Source: Clostridia bacterium
GTDB lineage: Bacteria; Bacillota_A; Clostridia; Christensenellales; Aristaeellaceae
Assembly: GCA_017481065.1 (NCBI GenBank)
Contig: JAFUPT010000064.1
Coordinates: 1-36,837, forward strand
DNA: 36,837 nucleotides
Direction: 5' to 3'
The translations under genes and the position numbers were made by a program. Shown one piece after another: positions 1-7,451 of this stretch. Every line of letters begins with the position of its first letter. The stretch's first letter is position 1. The notes beneath the pieces were generated by a model. It was not told the DNA's origin, made no database searches, and saw nothing but the letters and a program-made list of their open reading frames with translations.

Positions 1-137
1 ATTTCCACATGCCCCAGGTTCCCGTTCGCCACATGGCACACATATACCTCGTGCCCCTGCTTCACATACTTCGCCAGGGTGCCGTAGCATGCGATCTCCA
101 GATCATCCGGATGGCACCCGATTGCCAGTATTCTCAT
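1..137 (-). CDS. PIG-L/LmbE-family N-acetyl-sugar deacetylase, N-terminal fragment (cut by window edge)
   Basis: Only the first 45 codons are present. They read MRILAIGCHPDDLEIACYGT and on, with the family's HPDD zinc-binding signature at residues 9-12 on a Rossmann-like first strand. PIG-L/LmbE proteins are zinc-dependent deacetylases that remove N-acetyl groups from GlcNAc-containing compounds (known for the family). The start at 137 is supported by AGGAGG about 7 nt upstream on the minus strand. It is the last visible gene of a minus-strand operon, about 96 bp after the NagB-like gene with a stem-loop between. Next to a NagA-type deacetylase this gives two deacetylases of unrelated folds in one operon, which suggests an N-acylated substrate (inference). 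The rest of the protein, including the second zinc histidine, lies outside the window. Confidence 0.85.
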   Translation of the reverse strand, partial: MRILAIGCHPDDLEIACYGTLAKYVKQGHEVYVCHVANGNLGHVE

Positions 138-180
138 GGTAAAATTCGCCTCCTGAATGGAATGGGCAGATGGCTCAAGC

Positions 181-211
181 GCACCCCGGCCGGAAATGGC
201 GGCTGGGGTGC
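181..211 (-). other. Intergenic stem-loop between NagB-like and PIG-L genes
   Basis: Arms beginning GCACCCC and ending GGGGTGC pair over about 12 bp, with one G-T wobble and a loop of about 7 nt. No T-run follows on the minus strand, so it is not a classical terminator. It could be an mRNA processing or stabilising structure that sets the expression of the downstream gene. Confidence 0.5.
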
Positions 212-233
212 GGCTCTGCCGTGTTATTTTTTC

Positions 234-1271
234 TTAGTAGCCAACCTTCTCCCAGCAATCGAAGGGAGCGGCCAGATCATCGGAAACCAGAACCTCCGTG
301 GGCATCAGCTGCAGCATGCTGCTCGGGATTTCCGGGCATACCGGGCCATGCAGCACCAGACGGCTGGTCATCCGCTGCCAGCTGGAGAAGGTGCCGTTGG
401 TCATCAGCGCATGCACTTCAATGCGCTTGCGGGCACGCAGCACATCCACCGGGCCGATCGTTGCGGCCTTCGGCGGTACTGCCTGCATGTAGCCGCTCTG
501 GCCGAACACGCCGTGCAGGCTGTTCTGCGCCACCGTCAGCGGATGCAGGGTCACAATCTTTGCTTCCTGGGTGAGATAATACTTCTTGTATTCCTCGATG
601 TACTTATCCATCGCGGCCTTGTCTTCCAGGTATTCCTTCTTGAAGACCACCTCGCTGGGCATGAAGTCCGGCACCGGGTCGATGAAGGCCATGTGGCCCG
701 TCCAGCCCGGGGAGGAGGAGCAGATGTTTGCGCCCTTGCCCTCGGTGATATCGTTCAGAATCTTGGAATAGCTGCCGATGTTCTTCGTGGTGGGATAATA
801 TACGTTCTCCAGCGGCATGCGCAGGTCCTCATCGATCTGCGCCCAGAAATACTTCAGCATGCTGTGCGCAAAGCCTGCCTGGTAGGTCTCCGGAGCGATG
901 TTGCCATCCTCGTCGGCCCACTCGTCCATGGCGAACAGGTTCACATGCTTGCAGTCGATCTTATACATGTTGATCAGGCGGGCAAGCGGGATGTAGGTAT
1001 CCGGCTCCGGGTTGCCCAGGATCAGCGTGCACTTCTCGCCGCGAGCGGCGGTATCCTTGATCTCGGTGAACAGGCTGGCGATCAGCACCGGATGCGGATT
1101 CATCATTACATGAATGTTGAATTCCGGATGGGTCCAATGGTTGATGTGCTTCTCCAGGTCTACGCCCGAAATCTTCCGCAGGCGCTCGCACACCTCGCGG
1201 TCCTTGTACGGCACATAATCGGCGCTCTTGAAGGCGAAATCGGTCGGCGGGTCGAATTTGAACTGGCTCAT
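234..1271 (-). CDS. NagB-like (glucosamine-6-phosphate deaminase/isomerase family) protein with altered active site
   Basis: About 345 aa, starting MSQFKFDPPT. The ATG overlaps the nagA stop as ATGA, with AGGAGA 9 nt upstream, so translation is probably coupled; a longer in-frame start lies inside nagA and was not used. The NagB fold is recognisable: NLFAMDEW at 112-118 matches the FNMDEY strand carrying the general base (Asp72 of E. coli, here Asp116), and PGWTGHMAFIDP at 188-199 matches GNDGHIAFNEP. Two key points differ. The Asp141 equivalent is Thr191, and the Glu148 equivalent is Asp198, while His193 is kept. The phosphate loop TGGTP is replaced by NPEPDTY near residue 87. The protein is also longer than the usual 240-270 aa. 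It may therefore act on a different or unphosphorylated substrate (inference). Its place next to NagA and a PIG-L deacetylase suggests a deaminase or isomerase step in amino-sugar breakdown. Confidence 0.75.
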   Translation of the reverse strand: MSQFKFDPPTDFAFKSADYVPYKDREVCERLRKISGVDLEKHINHWTHPEFNIHVMMNPHPVLIASLFTEIKDTAARGEKCTLILGNPEPDTYIPLARLINMYKIDCKHVNLFAMDEWADEDGNIAPETYQAGFAHSMLKYFWAQIDEDLRMPLENVYYPTTKNIGSYSKILNDITEGKGANICSSSPGWTGHMAFIDPVPDFMPSEVVFKKEYLEDKAAMDKYIEEYKKYYLTQEAKIVTLHPLTVAQNSLHGVFGQSGYMQAVPPKAATIGPVDVLRARKRIEVHALMTNGTFSSWQRMTSRLVLHGPVCPEIPSSMLQLMPTEVLVSDDLAAPFDCWEKVGY

Positions 1272-2410
1272 TTTACGGTCTCTCCTTTCAGAATTACATT
1301 CTGTACATTCATCCAATGATCCACAATGATCAAATCGGCGCGCTTGCCCACGGCGATTTCGCCGCGATCCATGAGCTTGGTGGCACGCGCGGGATTATAA
1401 GAGGCGAACTTGAACACATCCACGATGGAAGCGCCGGTATGCTTCATCATGTTGCGGCAGGCGATATCGAGGGTGAGCTTGGAGCCCGCAATTTCGCCGG
1501 CATGATCGAAGTTGATATCGTATACGCCGTCATATCCGGGCGGGATGGGGCCATCGGCGGCGTAGCAATCGGAGATGAGGATGATGCGGTCATCTCCCTT
1601 GATGCGGCGCACGAGGCGCAGCATGTAGGGGTCCACATGGATGCCGCGGCTATCGCAGATGAGCTCGGCATAGATTTCCCGGTTGTAATTCACGGCTTCA
1701 TCCACGCACACGCCCCTGCACTCGGGATAGAGCTCGATGGTGCCGGTGGCATTGGTGTGGTGGGTGCCGATGCGCAGGCCATAGGGAACCAGGGCCTCCA
1801 CCTGCTGGGGAGTGGCTTCGCTGTGGGCCACGGTGAACACGGCCTCGGGATTCTTGCGCTTTACATCCAGCACGAAGTCTTTGATATTCTCTCGTTCCGG
1901 CGCGAGGCACCATGCCCTTGCGATATCCCAGCCCGCTTCGATGATGGGCATATACTTTTCGGGGTCGACGGGGCCGTTCCAGGGATTGGATTCGCGGTCG
2001 CAGCCGAATTTGGGATTCATGTAAGGGCCTTCCATGTACACGCCGCCGATGTTTCCGCAGGCCGGGTCTTCCATGGCCTTGCGGAGGATGGCCAGGTTAT
2101 CCACGAAGCCCTGGGTATCGAGGCTGAAATAGAGGGCGGGATAGAGGGTGGTGGTGCCATGGTTGAGATGATGGCGCGCGGCGGTGGGGGCGTCCTCGGT
2201 GAAGAACACGCCGTCGCCCGCGTGGGTATGGATATCGATCAGGCCCGGACCCACGAACTGGCCCTGGGCATTGATCACTTCGCAGCCCTCCGGAACCTGG
2301 AAAGTGCGCATTTCACCGAAGGAATGGATCTTGCCATCCTCGATAACGATGGCGGCCTCCGGAATCAGGTGGTCCCGCATGACGAGCACCGCATTGATAA
2401 TTGCCAACAT
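1268..2410 (-). CDS. nagA: N-acetylglucosamine-6-phosphate deacetylase family (NagA-type amidohydrolase)
   Basis: 380 aa, the usual length for the family. NagA removes acetate from GlcNAc-6-phosphate in the cytoplasm. Visible signatures are GLIDIHTHAGDG (metal-site HxH, His61/His63), MEGPYMNPKFG (Glu127, metal ligand), VAHSEAT (His196), GTHHTNAT (His217/218, where GTHLYNAM is usual), RGIHVD (His258) and LISDCYAADG (Asp281, general acid/base). All catalytic positions of the fold are therefore present. The start follows AAAGGAGG. It lies 70 bp after the ceramidase-like gene, in a gap holding an inverted repeat, and is coupled to the NagB-like gene by a 4-bp overlap. Because its partner NagB is atypical, the true substrate may be a related N-acyl amino-sugar phosphate rather than GlcNAc-6-P. 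Confidence 0.88.
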   Translation of the reverse strand: MLAIINAVLVMRDHLIPEAAIVIEDGKIHSFGEMRTFQVPEGCEVINAQGQFVGPGLIDIHTHAGDGVFFTEDAPTAARHHLNHGTTTLYPALYFSLDTQGFVDNLAILRKAMEDPACGNIGGVYMEGPYMNPKFGCDRESNPWNGPVDPEKYMPIIEAGWDIARAWCLAPERENIKDFVLDVKRKNPEAVFTVAHSEATPQQVEALVPYGLRIGTHHTNATGTIELYPECRGVCVDEAVNYNREIYAELICDSRGIHVDPYMLRLVRRIKGDDRIILISDCYAADGPIPPGYDGVYDINFDHAGEIAGSKLTLDIACRNMMKHTGASIVDVFKFASYNPARATKLMDRGEIAVGKRADLIIVDHWMNVQNVILKGETVK

Positions 2411-2435
2411 TGATTTATCCTCCTTTAAGCAAACA

Positions 2436-2477
2436 TTGATATAAGTTTGGTTTATGATTCCTATATATTTATATCAA
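2436..2477. promoter_or_regulatory. A+T-rich inverted repeat in the ceramidase-like/nagA gap
   Basis: TTGATATAA at 2436-2444 and its exact complement TTATATCAA at 2469-2477 flank 24 nt, in an A+T-rich 70-bp gap between two co-directional genes. It could fold in RNA as an operon-internal stem-loop or serve as a protein site. No terminator T-run was seen. Confidence 0.45.
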
Positions 2478-2480
2478 CGC

Positions 2481-3800
2481 TTACTTAAGACTTTGAACCA
2501 GCTTTGTTTCCGCTTCGGCGATGGATTCGGCCACGCCCGCCCGGAAGCTGGAGCTGCGGGCCTCATAGCCGCCTTCATCGTAGGCGTCCCTGGTGGGGAA
2601 ATAGCCCTCGTAGCCATTGCTGATGCCCAGCACCAGCTGGGCCTTGAAGGGCGAATGGGCCTTGATGTGCAGGCCGACCTCGGTGAAGGCCTCGCCGGGA
2701 ATGCCAGCCAGGCACAGCTCGCCCACCGAAAGCGCGGTCATGTTGAGCTGGAAATCATCCGGCGCATCCTTCAAATTGAGCATGCGGGTGGCCTCGGCCA
2801 CCAGCGTGGTAATGCCCATGCCGCTCTCGGGGATGAGGTCCATGCGGCCCGCATCATGCCATTTCACGATCTGCTCGGCCCGGGGCAAATCCTCCGGGCG
2901 GGCCTTGTTGGCGGACACGGCCAGCGGCTCCTCGGCATATCTGAGCCTTCCATCCTCCACCGGGCGGGCCTTGGTGTAGATGCGCAGGGCTTCCCCGGCA
3001 ATGGCGCGGCCCATGTGGGCGGTGTGTTCATAGCCGCCGTTCTGGTCCCATTCCGGCTTATAAACATTCACATGGTTGAGGTTTCCGCAGGCGCCGTTCA
3101 GGTACACGGCCTTCACATTGCCCAGCGCGCCCTCCAGCGTGCGGACCACGAAGCCGGGATAATCGGCGGAAAATTCCTCCACGCTGCCCATGATGGTGCC
3201 GATGGTATCCGGGTGCACCTGGAAATTCACCAGCAGGATTTCATCCGCGCCGGGGCGCACGATGCGCACGATGCGCAGGCCTTCATCCTTCTGGCCGATG
3301 GGCTCCAGAATATCCGGGTTCCAGTAGCCGGGATTGGTGCGGGTGGAGCCATCCTTCATGCGGAAGCGGCGGATGAAGCTGATGTTCTCCACCTTGCCGT
3401 CTGCACTCAGGAGGCTGGCTTCCTTCAAATCATTGAGGGCCAGCTGGGCGGCCTGCTCCATGATCTTTTCCAGCCGGGCATTGTAAACCGGGTCCGGCTC
3501 AAACATGCCGTCGCACACCTCGGGACCGGTATGGGTGTGGGTGCAATGCACAAAGAGGGCCGCGCGGTCCAGGCCAAGGTTTGCCGAGATGCGGTCGCGC
3601 ATGCCATCCAGCGTGCGCTGGCGGATGCCCAGCAAATCCAGCACCAGCAGCACCGCCCGCTTCTCCCCATCGGAAAAGGCCACAGCGCTGGCATGCAGGG
3701 AATCGAGGGTTCCCTTTGCGATGCGCGGTTCATAATAGCCGGTGAGCATACAGCCCAGCGGCGGCGCGATTTCCACCCGCGCGAAGCCCGCCTTCAGCAT
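2481..3800 (-). CDS. Neutral/alkaline ceramidase N-terminal-domain-like hydrolase of unknown substrate
   Basis: 439 aa without a signal peptide, so probably cytoplasmic; secreted neutral ceramidases are around 650-700 aa and add an Ig-like C-terminal domain missing here. The zinc-site pattern of the family is kept: CTHTHTGPE (His88/His90), FQVHPDT (His196), GIPGEAFTE (Glu370) and a DAYDEGGYEA stretch with Tyr412. The position that bears the nucleophilic Ser in true ceramidases reads YLNGACGNLNHVN, with no obvious equivalent Ser, so a lipid amidase role is doubtful. The start follows GGAGGTG. It sits between YjbQ and nagA in a sugar operon. Cytoplasmic versions of this fold next to sugar genes suggest an amide or ester hydrolase acting on a sugar derivative (inference). 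Confidence 0.75.
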   Translation of the reverse strand: MLKAGFARVEIAPPLGCMLTGYYEPRIAKGTLDSLHASAVAFSDGEKRAVLLVLDLLGIRQRTLDGMRDRISANLGLDRAALFVHCTHTHTGPEVCDGMFEPDPVYNARLEKIMEQAAQLALNDLKEASLLSADGKVENISFIRRFRMKDGSTRTNPGYWNPDILEPIGQKDEGLRIVRIVRPGADEILLVNFQVHPDTIGTIMGSVEEFSADYPGFVVRTLEGALGNVKAVYLNGACGNLNHVNVYKPEWDQNGGYEHTAHMGRAIAGEALRIYTKARPVEDGRLRYAEEPLAVSANKARPEDLPRAEQIVKWHDAGRMDLIPESGMGITTLVAEATRMLNLKDAPDDFQLNMTALSVGELCLAGIPGEAFTEVGLHIKAHSPFKAQLVLGISNGYEGYFPTRDAYDEGGYEARSSSFRAGVAESIAEAETKLVQSLK

Positions 3801-3823
3801 GATTCCACCTCCGTAGTTATGCC

Positions 3824-3850
3824 GCTCCGGGGGATTTGCTCCCCCGAAGC
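3824..3850 (-). other. Stem-loop between yjbQ and the ceramidase-like gene
   Basis: CGGGGG and CCCCCG arms (3828-3846) around ATTTGCT, extended by outer GC pairs, in a 76-bp intergenic gap. There is no T-run. It resembles, without matching, the hairpin modules at gene ends elsewhere in the window. Confidence 0.45.
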
Positions 3851-3876
3851 GGGTCGAATGGGTTCAGTCCGGTAGA

Positions 3877-4506
3877 TTAATATTCGCGATCCTTCAGCTG
3901 CAGATCGAAGTGGGGATCATATGCCTTTTCTTCATCGGTGTACTTGCGCAGGGTGTTTACCACCTCGCCGTTGTTCCACTTGCGGTCCACTTCACCCTCG
4001 CCGATGCCCATAACGGTTACGTTCACCTGGCGGCGGCGTGCGCGGACATGATCCCAGTCAACGAAGTAGACATGGGCGAATTCGCCGCCGTCCAGCTCGC
4101 CGTCCTTGATGGTCATCACTTCGCTGCGGCCGAAGAATACGGAGCGGAGGTGGCCATCGGTGTTCATGGAGGTGAAATCGCCGGGCTCATTCACATAGCG
4201 GCCGAACTGTGCATGGATCGGGCCGGGATGGCGATACTGATGCTCCTCGGCAAAATCGGGGATCATCTTGCGCATGATGTCCAGCAGGTCATGCTGCAGG
4301 AACTCCAGATCGAAGGAATCGATATCATGGGAGCATTCCTGAATCATGACGGAGCAGGTGGTATGGTGGGAGGAGATGGCGACGGTGCCGTGCTTTACGC
4401 CGGAAGCCTTCACGATGCCGATGATTTCCTTGGAAATGTCATGGAAGGTGGGGATCCATCCGCGGGACTGCAGCTCGATTTCCTTCTGAAAAAACTTAAA
4501 TTCCAT
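3877..4506 (-). CDS. YjbQ/UPF0047 family protein (secondary thiamine-phosphate-synthase fold)
   Basis: 209 aa, longer than the usual 130-140 aa. The family core is clear: AISSHHTTCSVMIQE (44-56) corresponds to the conserved HTT active-site strand, and the later RHPGPIHAQF, LRSVFFGRSEVM and RRRQVNVTVMGIG match the rest of the small beta fold. YjbQ proteins have weak thiamine-phosphate synthase activity in E. coli, but their real role is unclear. The extra length is an N-terminal lead and inserts in the middle and C-terminus. The start is supported by AGGAGG about 8 nt upstream. It lies 39 bp after the FGGY kinase gene. No thiamine genes are near, and the gap is too short for a TPP riboswitch, so a sugar-phosphate-related role within this operon is more likely (inference). 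Confidence 0.8.
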   Translation of the reverse strand: MEFKFFQKEIELQSRGWIPTFHDISKEIIGIVKASGVKHGTVAISSHHTTCSVMIQECSHDIDSFDLEFLQHDLLDIMRKMIPDFAEEHQYRHPGPIHAQFGRYVNEPGDFTSMNTDGHLRSVFFGRSEVMTIKDGELDGGEFAHVYFVDWDHVRARRRQVNVTVMGIGEGEVDRKWNNGEVVNTLRKYTDEEKAYDPHFDLQLKDREY

Positions 4507-4545
4507 TGATAATTCCTCCTGTAAATTGATTGTATAATACCGCTC

Positions 4546-6042
4546 TTAGAGAACGGAGGTGACGCTTGATGCGGGGTTGAAGCCCAGCCGGGCGTTGAGG
4601 GCGAGGTAATTTTCATACTTTCGCTGGTAGATGGCCGCGCCTTCCGAATCTGCCGGGTAGCGCTTCTGGATATTCACGAAGCCGGGAATATCGGCCTCGG
4701 TAATCCTGCCGAGGGAGAGCGCCGCATTGATTGCGCAGCCCAGGGCGGTGGATTCATCCTCATCCAGGGTGCACATTTCCTTATTGCAGATATTGGCTTT
4801 GACGCCCAGCCACAGCGGGCTCTTCGCGCCGCCGCCGAGGGATACGATGCTCTCCGCCCGGATGCCATGCCGCTCCAGCAGCTCCAGATTTTCCCTCAGC
4901 AGGAAGCCTACGCCCTCCATGATGGCATGGGCCACGTCCCATTTGGTGGTATCCATGGAAAGGCCGTAGAGGCAGCCGCAGGCGAGGGGATTGTTCACGG
5001 GGCTCAGGTAGCCGGCAAAATGGGGCAGCAGGATGAGGCCGCTCTCCTTCCGGCCGCGCTCCATGATGGCGCGGTTGATCTGATCATAATCCACGCCTTC
5101 GGGCAGGAACTGGTCCCGGAACCACTTGAGCAGCACGCCTGCGGTGGAGCAGTTCGGCAATGCCAGGAAGCGGCCTTTCAGGCCGTGGCGCAGCACCAGC
5201 AGTCCATCCGCAGAACCATCGAATTCCTCCAGCGCAGCGCTGATGGCCAGCACGGTGCCGGTGGTTTCGGTGATGCGGCTGGAATCAACCGCGCCCGCGC
5301 CGATGCTGGAAGCGCACTGGTCCAGCATGCCGTTCACCACCTGCACATTTGCATGCATCCCGGTGGCGCGCCGCGCATCCGGGGAGATGCATCCCACGAT
5401 GCACTGGGAATCCATGGGCTCGGGCAGCTTGGCGGCATCGATTCCGGCGAAGGCGAGCAGGCCGGAATCATAGGCATTTTTATTGATATCGAAGTAACCG
5501 GAGCAGGACAGCGCGGAATTTTCGCCCACGCGCTTTCCGGAGAGCTTGTAGATGATGTACTCCTTGATATGGAGGAAGCAGGCGGTGCTTTCATACCGTT
5601 CCGGCTGGTTCCGCTTCATCCAGCTGAGCTTGAGCACCGGCATGATGGGATCAAAGCCCGGCTCGCCGGTGATGCGATAGAAATCCTTTGCCGGGATTTC
5701 TGTGCTGAAGCGCTCAAACTCCGCCTTTGGCCGGGTATCGAGCCACACGATGGCGTTGCCCAGCTCCCTGCCGTCCCGATCGATGCATACGAGGGTTTCC
5801 GCCTGCCCGGTGACGCTCACGGCCTCCAGGCTGTCCCTGCCGCCGCAGCGGTCGAAGAGTTCATTGATGGCGGAGAGGGTTTTTTCCCAGTAGAGCTCCG
5901 CCGGATGCTCGATCCAGCCGGCTTCGGGGTAGAGGTAGGTCCACTCCCGGCTGGCCTTGCCCAGGGGCTTCAAATTTTCATCGTAGAGCACAGCCTTGAG
6001 GGCGGTGGTGCCGTAATCCAGCGCCAGGTAGGAAGCGCCCAT
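4546..6042 (-). CDS. FGGY-family carbohydrate kinase (xylulokinase-like)
   Basis: 498 aa, typical for FGGY kinases, which use ATP to phosphorylate ketoses or polyols. The N-terminal phosphate loop LALDYGTTALKAVLYD (6-21) is clear, and GWIEHPAELYW, IVWLDTRPKAEF and MLDQCASSIGAGAVD follow in the usual order. SIVSLGGGAKSPLWLGVKANI near residue 405 is the C-terminal ATP-side motif. The substrate cannot be read from sequence. It starts at the last base of the SIS gene's stop (TGATG, 1-nt overlap), a sign of translational coupling, and lies in an operon with two sugar isomerases. A likely role is phosphorylation of the ketose made by the divergent L-fucose-isomerase-like enzyme (inference). Confidence 0.88.
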   Translation of the reverse strand: MGASYLALDYGTTALKAVLYDENLKPLGKASREWTYLYPEAGWIEHPAELYWEKTLSAINELFDRCGGRDSLEAVSVTGQAETLVCIDRDGRELGNAIVWLDTRPKAEFERFSTEIPAKDFYRITGEPGFDPIMPVLKLSWMKRNQPERYESTACFLHIKEYIIYKLSGKRVGENSALSCSGYFDINKNAYDSGLLAFAGIDAAKLPEPMDSQCIVGCISPDARRATGMHANVQVVNGMLDQCASSIGAGAVDSSRITETTGTVLAISAALEEFDGSADGLLVLRHGLKGRFLALPNCSTAGVLLKWFRDQFLPEGVDYDQINRAIMERGRKESGLILLPHFAGYLSPVNNPLACGCLYGLSMDTTKWDVAHAIMEGVGFLLRENLELLERHGIRAESIVSLGGGAKSPLWLGVKANICNKEMCTLDEDESTALGCAINAALSLGRITEADIPGFVNIQKRYPADSEGAAIYQRKYENYLALNARLGFNPASSVTSVL

Positions 6043-6638
6043 CAGCTCTTGTTCAGGCGCTCGCCCACGGCTCCGCCGGGGTGAATGAGCGCGAACTGTT
6101 CATTCTTATAGCCGGTTTCCTCCACGAGGGCGGCCTGCAGCGCGGCGGATACCGCGTTGACCACGGCGAAGGAGGAGGTTCCCTGGCTGTTGTACTTATC
6201 CGTTTCCTTGGTGACCACGATGGGCAGCACGATATCCGAGCCCTCCGCCAGCGGGGAGGCGAGGTTTTCTGTGATGGAGATCACCGTGGCGCCCTTCTTT
6301 TTGCAGATTTCGAGGATGGGAATGAGCTCCTTGGTCTTGCCGCCGCGGGAGGCCAGCACCATCACATCGCCGCTCTGGATGAAGCCGGTGGCGCCGTGAA
6401 CGGCCTCCGCCGGGGAGACGAAGCGCGCCGGGCACTCGATGCAGCACATCAGGTGCGCCAGATGCTGCATGGCAATGCCGGTGTGCCCGCAGCCGGAGGT
6501 GCCGATGCGGGGCGCGGCCTTCAGGGCGGCGACGGCCCTTTCAAAGGCTTCCCAATCCATCTTTTTTCCGGTTTCCAGAACCGAATCCGCCTCATGAATG
6601 AAGGCGTCCCGGGCAAACTGCGCAGATTCTTTCAGCAT
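6042..6638 (-). CDS. SIS-domain sugar-phosphate isomerase (KpsF/GutQ-like)
   Basis: 198 aa, a single SIS domain without the CBS pair of full-length arabinose-5-phosphate isomerases. Visible motifs are RIGTSGCGHTGIAMQHLAHLM (about 44-64), the start of the nucleotide-like fold, then VMVLASRGGKTKELIPILE, which is the SIS phosphosugar-binding signature, and DIVLPIVVTKETDK. SIS domains bind phosphosugars and often catalyse aldose-ketose isomerisation. The ATG follows GGAGG, 18 bp after the upstream TIM-like gene, and the stop overlaps the FGGY start. The arrangement suggests that it interconverts the phosphorylated product of the kinase. Regulation or binding without catalysis is an alternative, since many short SIS proteins are sensors. 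Confidence 0.85.
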   Translation of the reverse strand: MLKESAQFARDAFIHEADSVLETGKKMDWEAFERAVAALKAAPRIGTSGCGHTGIAMQHLAHLMCCIECPARFVSPAEAVHGATGFIQSGDVMVLASRGGKTKELIPILEICKKKGATVISITENLASPLAEGSDIVLPIVVTKETDKYNSQGTSSFAVVNAVSAALQAALVEETGYKNEQFALIHPGGAVGERLNKS

Positions 6639-6656
6639 AATGTGCCTCCGTTCTGT

Positions 6657-7355
6657 TTAACCCTTGGTGCGCTCGTCGTAGGCCTGGCGTGCGGCCTGGA
6701 ACATTTCGCGGATCATCTTTGCCGGGTCGGCAGCCTTGCAGACCGCACTGGAGGAGCCGGTGGCGTCCGCGCCCGCGCGGATCACGCGGTAGACGTCATC
6801 CGCGTTGGAGATGCCTGCGCCCTGCAGCACATAGATATCCGGGTTGACCTGCTTTACCGCCTCGGTGGAGGCGCGCACATAATCTTCATCGCTGGCGTTG
6901 CCGGTGCCGATGAGCTCGGAGGGCTCGGCCACCACGATATCCGGGTTCAGGCGGGCGACGGCGCTGGCTTCCGCGATGGAATCGGCGCAGACGATGCTGA
7001 ACAGGCCGACCTCGCGGGCACGGATGATATTGGCGCGCAGCTGGGCGAGGGTGCAGGCGCATTCCACATGGTTGATCATCGCGCCGTGGGCGCCGGCGGC
7101 CTTCACTGCCTCGGGCAGGATGCTGCCCTGGCCGCGGCCCACCGGGATGGGATCGATCTTCTGGGCGCAGATCAGGATTTCCTTGGTATTTTCAGCGATC
7201 AGGTGAATGTCGGTGAGCTGGGGAGTGAAGATGCACTTCACGCCGTAGGCGATGGAAGCCTCCTCGGCTGCCTTTGCCATGTCGAGGGCGTCCTTGCCGT
7301 AGAGATAAGCCTTGGGTCCGATCTCAAAGAAAGGGGGTTCAATTCGAAATGCCAT
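6657..7355 (-). CDS. Archaeal-type triosephosphate-isomerase-like TIM-barrel isomerase
   Basis: 232 aa, the compact length of archaeal TIM (bacterial enzymes are about 250 aa). Catalytic residues line up: Lys15 in GPKAYLYG, His96 in GAMINHVE and Glu144 in VVAEPSELIGTG, followed by the phosphate-binding GAGISNADD and a GSSSAVCKAADP strand. Sequence style and gene context point to a paralogue rather than the glycolytic enzyme. The start follows GAGGAGG. It is the first gene of the eight-gene minus-strand operon, 96 bp after lacI. In a pathway with an FGGY kinase and a SIS isomerase, it could isomerise a three- or four-carbon phosphate or a larger ketose phosphate (inference). Confidence 0.85.
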   Translation of the reverse strand: MAFRIEPPFFEIGPKAYLYGKDALDMAKAAEEASIAYGVKCIFTPQLTDIHLIAENTKEILICAQKIDPIPVGRGQGSILPEAVKAAGAHGAMINHVECACTLAQLRANIIRAREVGLFSIVCADSIAEASAVARLNPDIVVAEPSELIGTGNASDEDYVRASTEAVKQVNPDIYVLQGAGISNADDVYRVIRAGADATGSSSAVCKAADPAKMIREMFQAARQAYDERTKG

Positions 7356-7395
7356 AATATCCTCCTCATTTTCTTAATATTCATTTGCAGACGGA

Positions 7396-7442
7396 ATCAT
7401 AGGTTCCGGGGATAAGCACATGCAAACCATGTAAATTTTGCA
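7396..7442 (-). promoter_or_regulatory. Candidate promoter and TGCAA inverted repeat for the TIM-SIS-FGGY operon
   Basis: On the minus strand TTGCAT (7420-7425) is followed after 18 bp by TATGAT (7396-7401), a plausible sigma-A promoter. The -35 overlaps TGCAAA, whose partner TTTTGCA lies at 7436-7442, forming an interrupted inverted repeat about 22 bp long. A similar pair sits in front of the permease gene. This suggests co-regulation, probably by the adjacent LacI protein (inference). Confidence 0.5.
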
Positions 7443-7451
7443 CAACCAGAA

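Noticed and set aside
234..1316. Longer start for the NagB-like gene at 1316
   Set aside because: It would overlap nagA by about 49 bp; the ATGA-coupled start with AGGAGA is better.
2481..3800. True neutral ceramidase acting on sphingolipids
   Set aside because: It lacks a signal peptide, the C-terminal domain and a clear catalytic Ser; context is sugar metabolism.
2454..3875. Open frame antisense to the ceramidase-like gene
   Set aside because: No motif and no ribosome site; same shadow effect.
4507..4545. TPP riboswitch in front of yjbQ
   Set aside because: The gap is only 39 bp, with no THI-box-like stretch; it is too short for the element.
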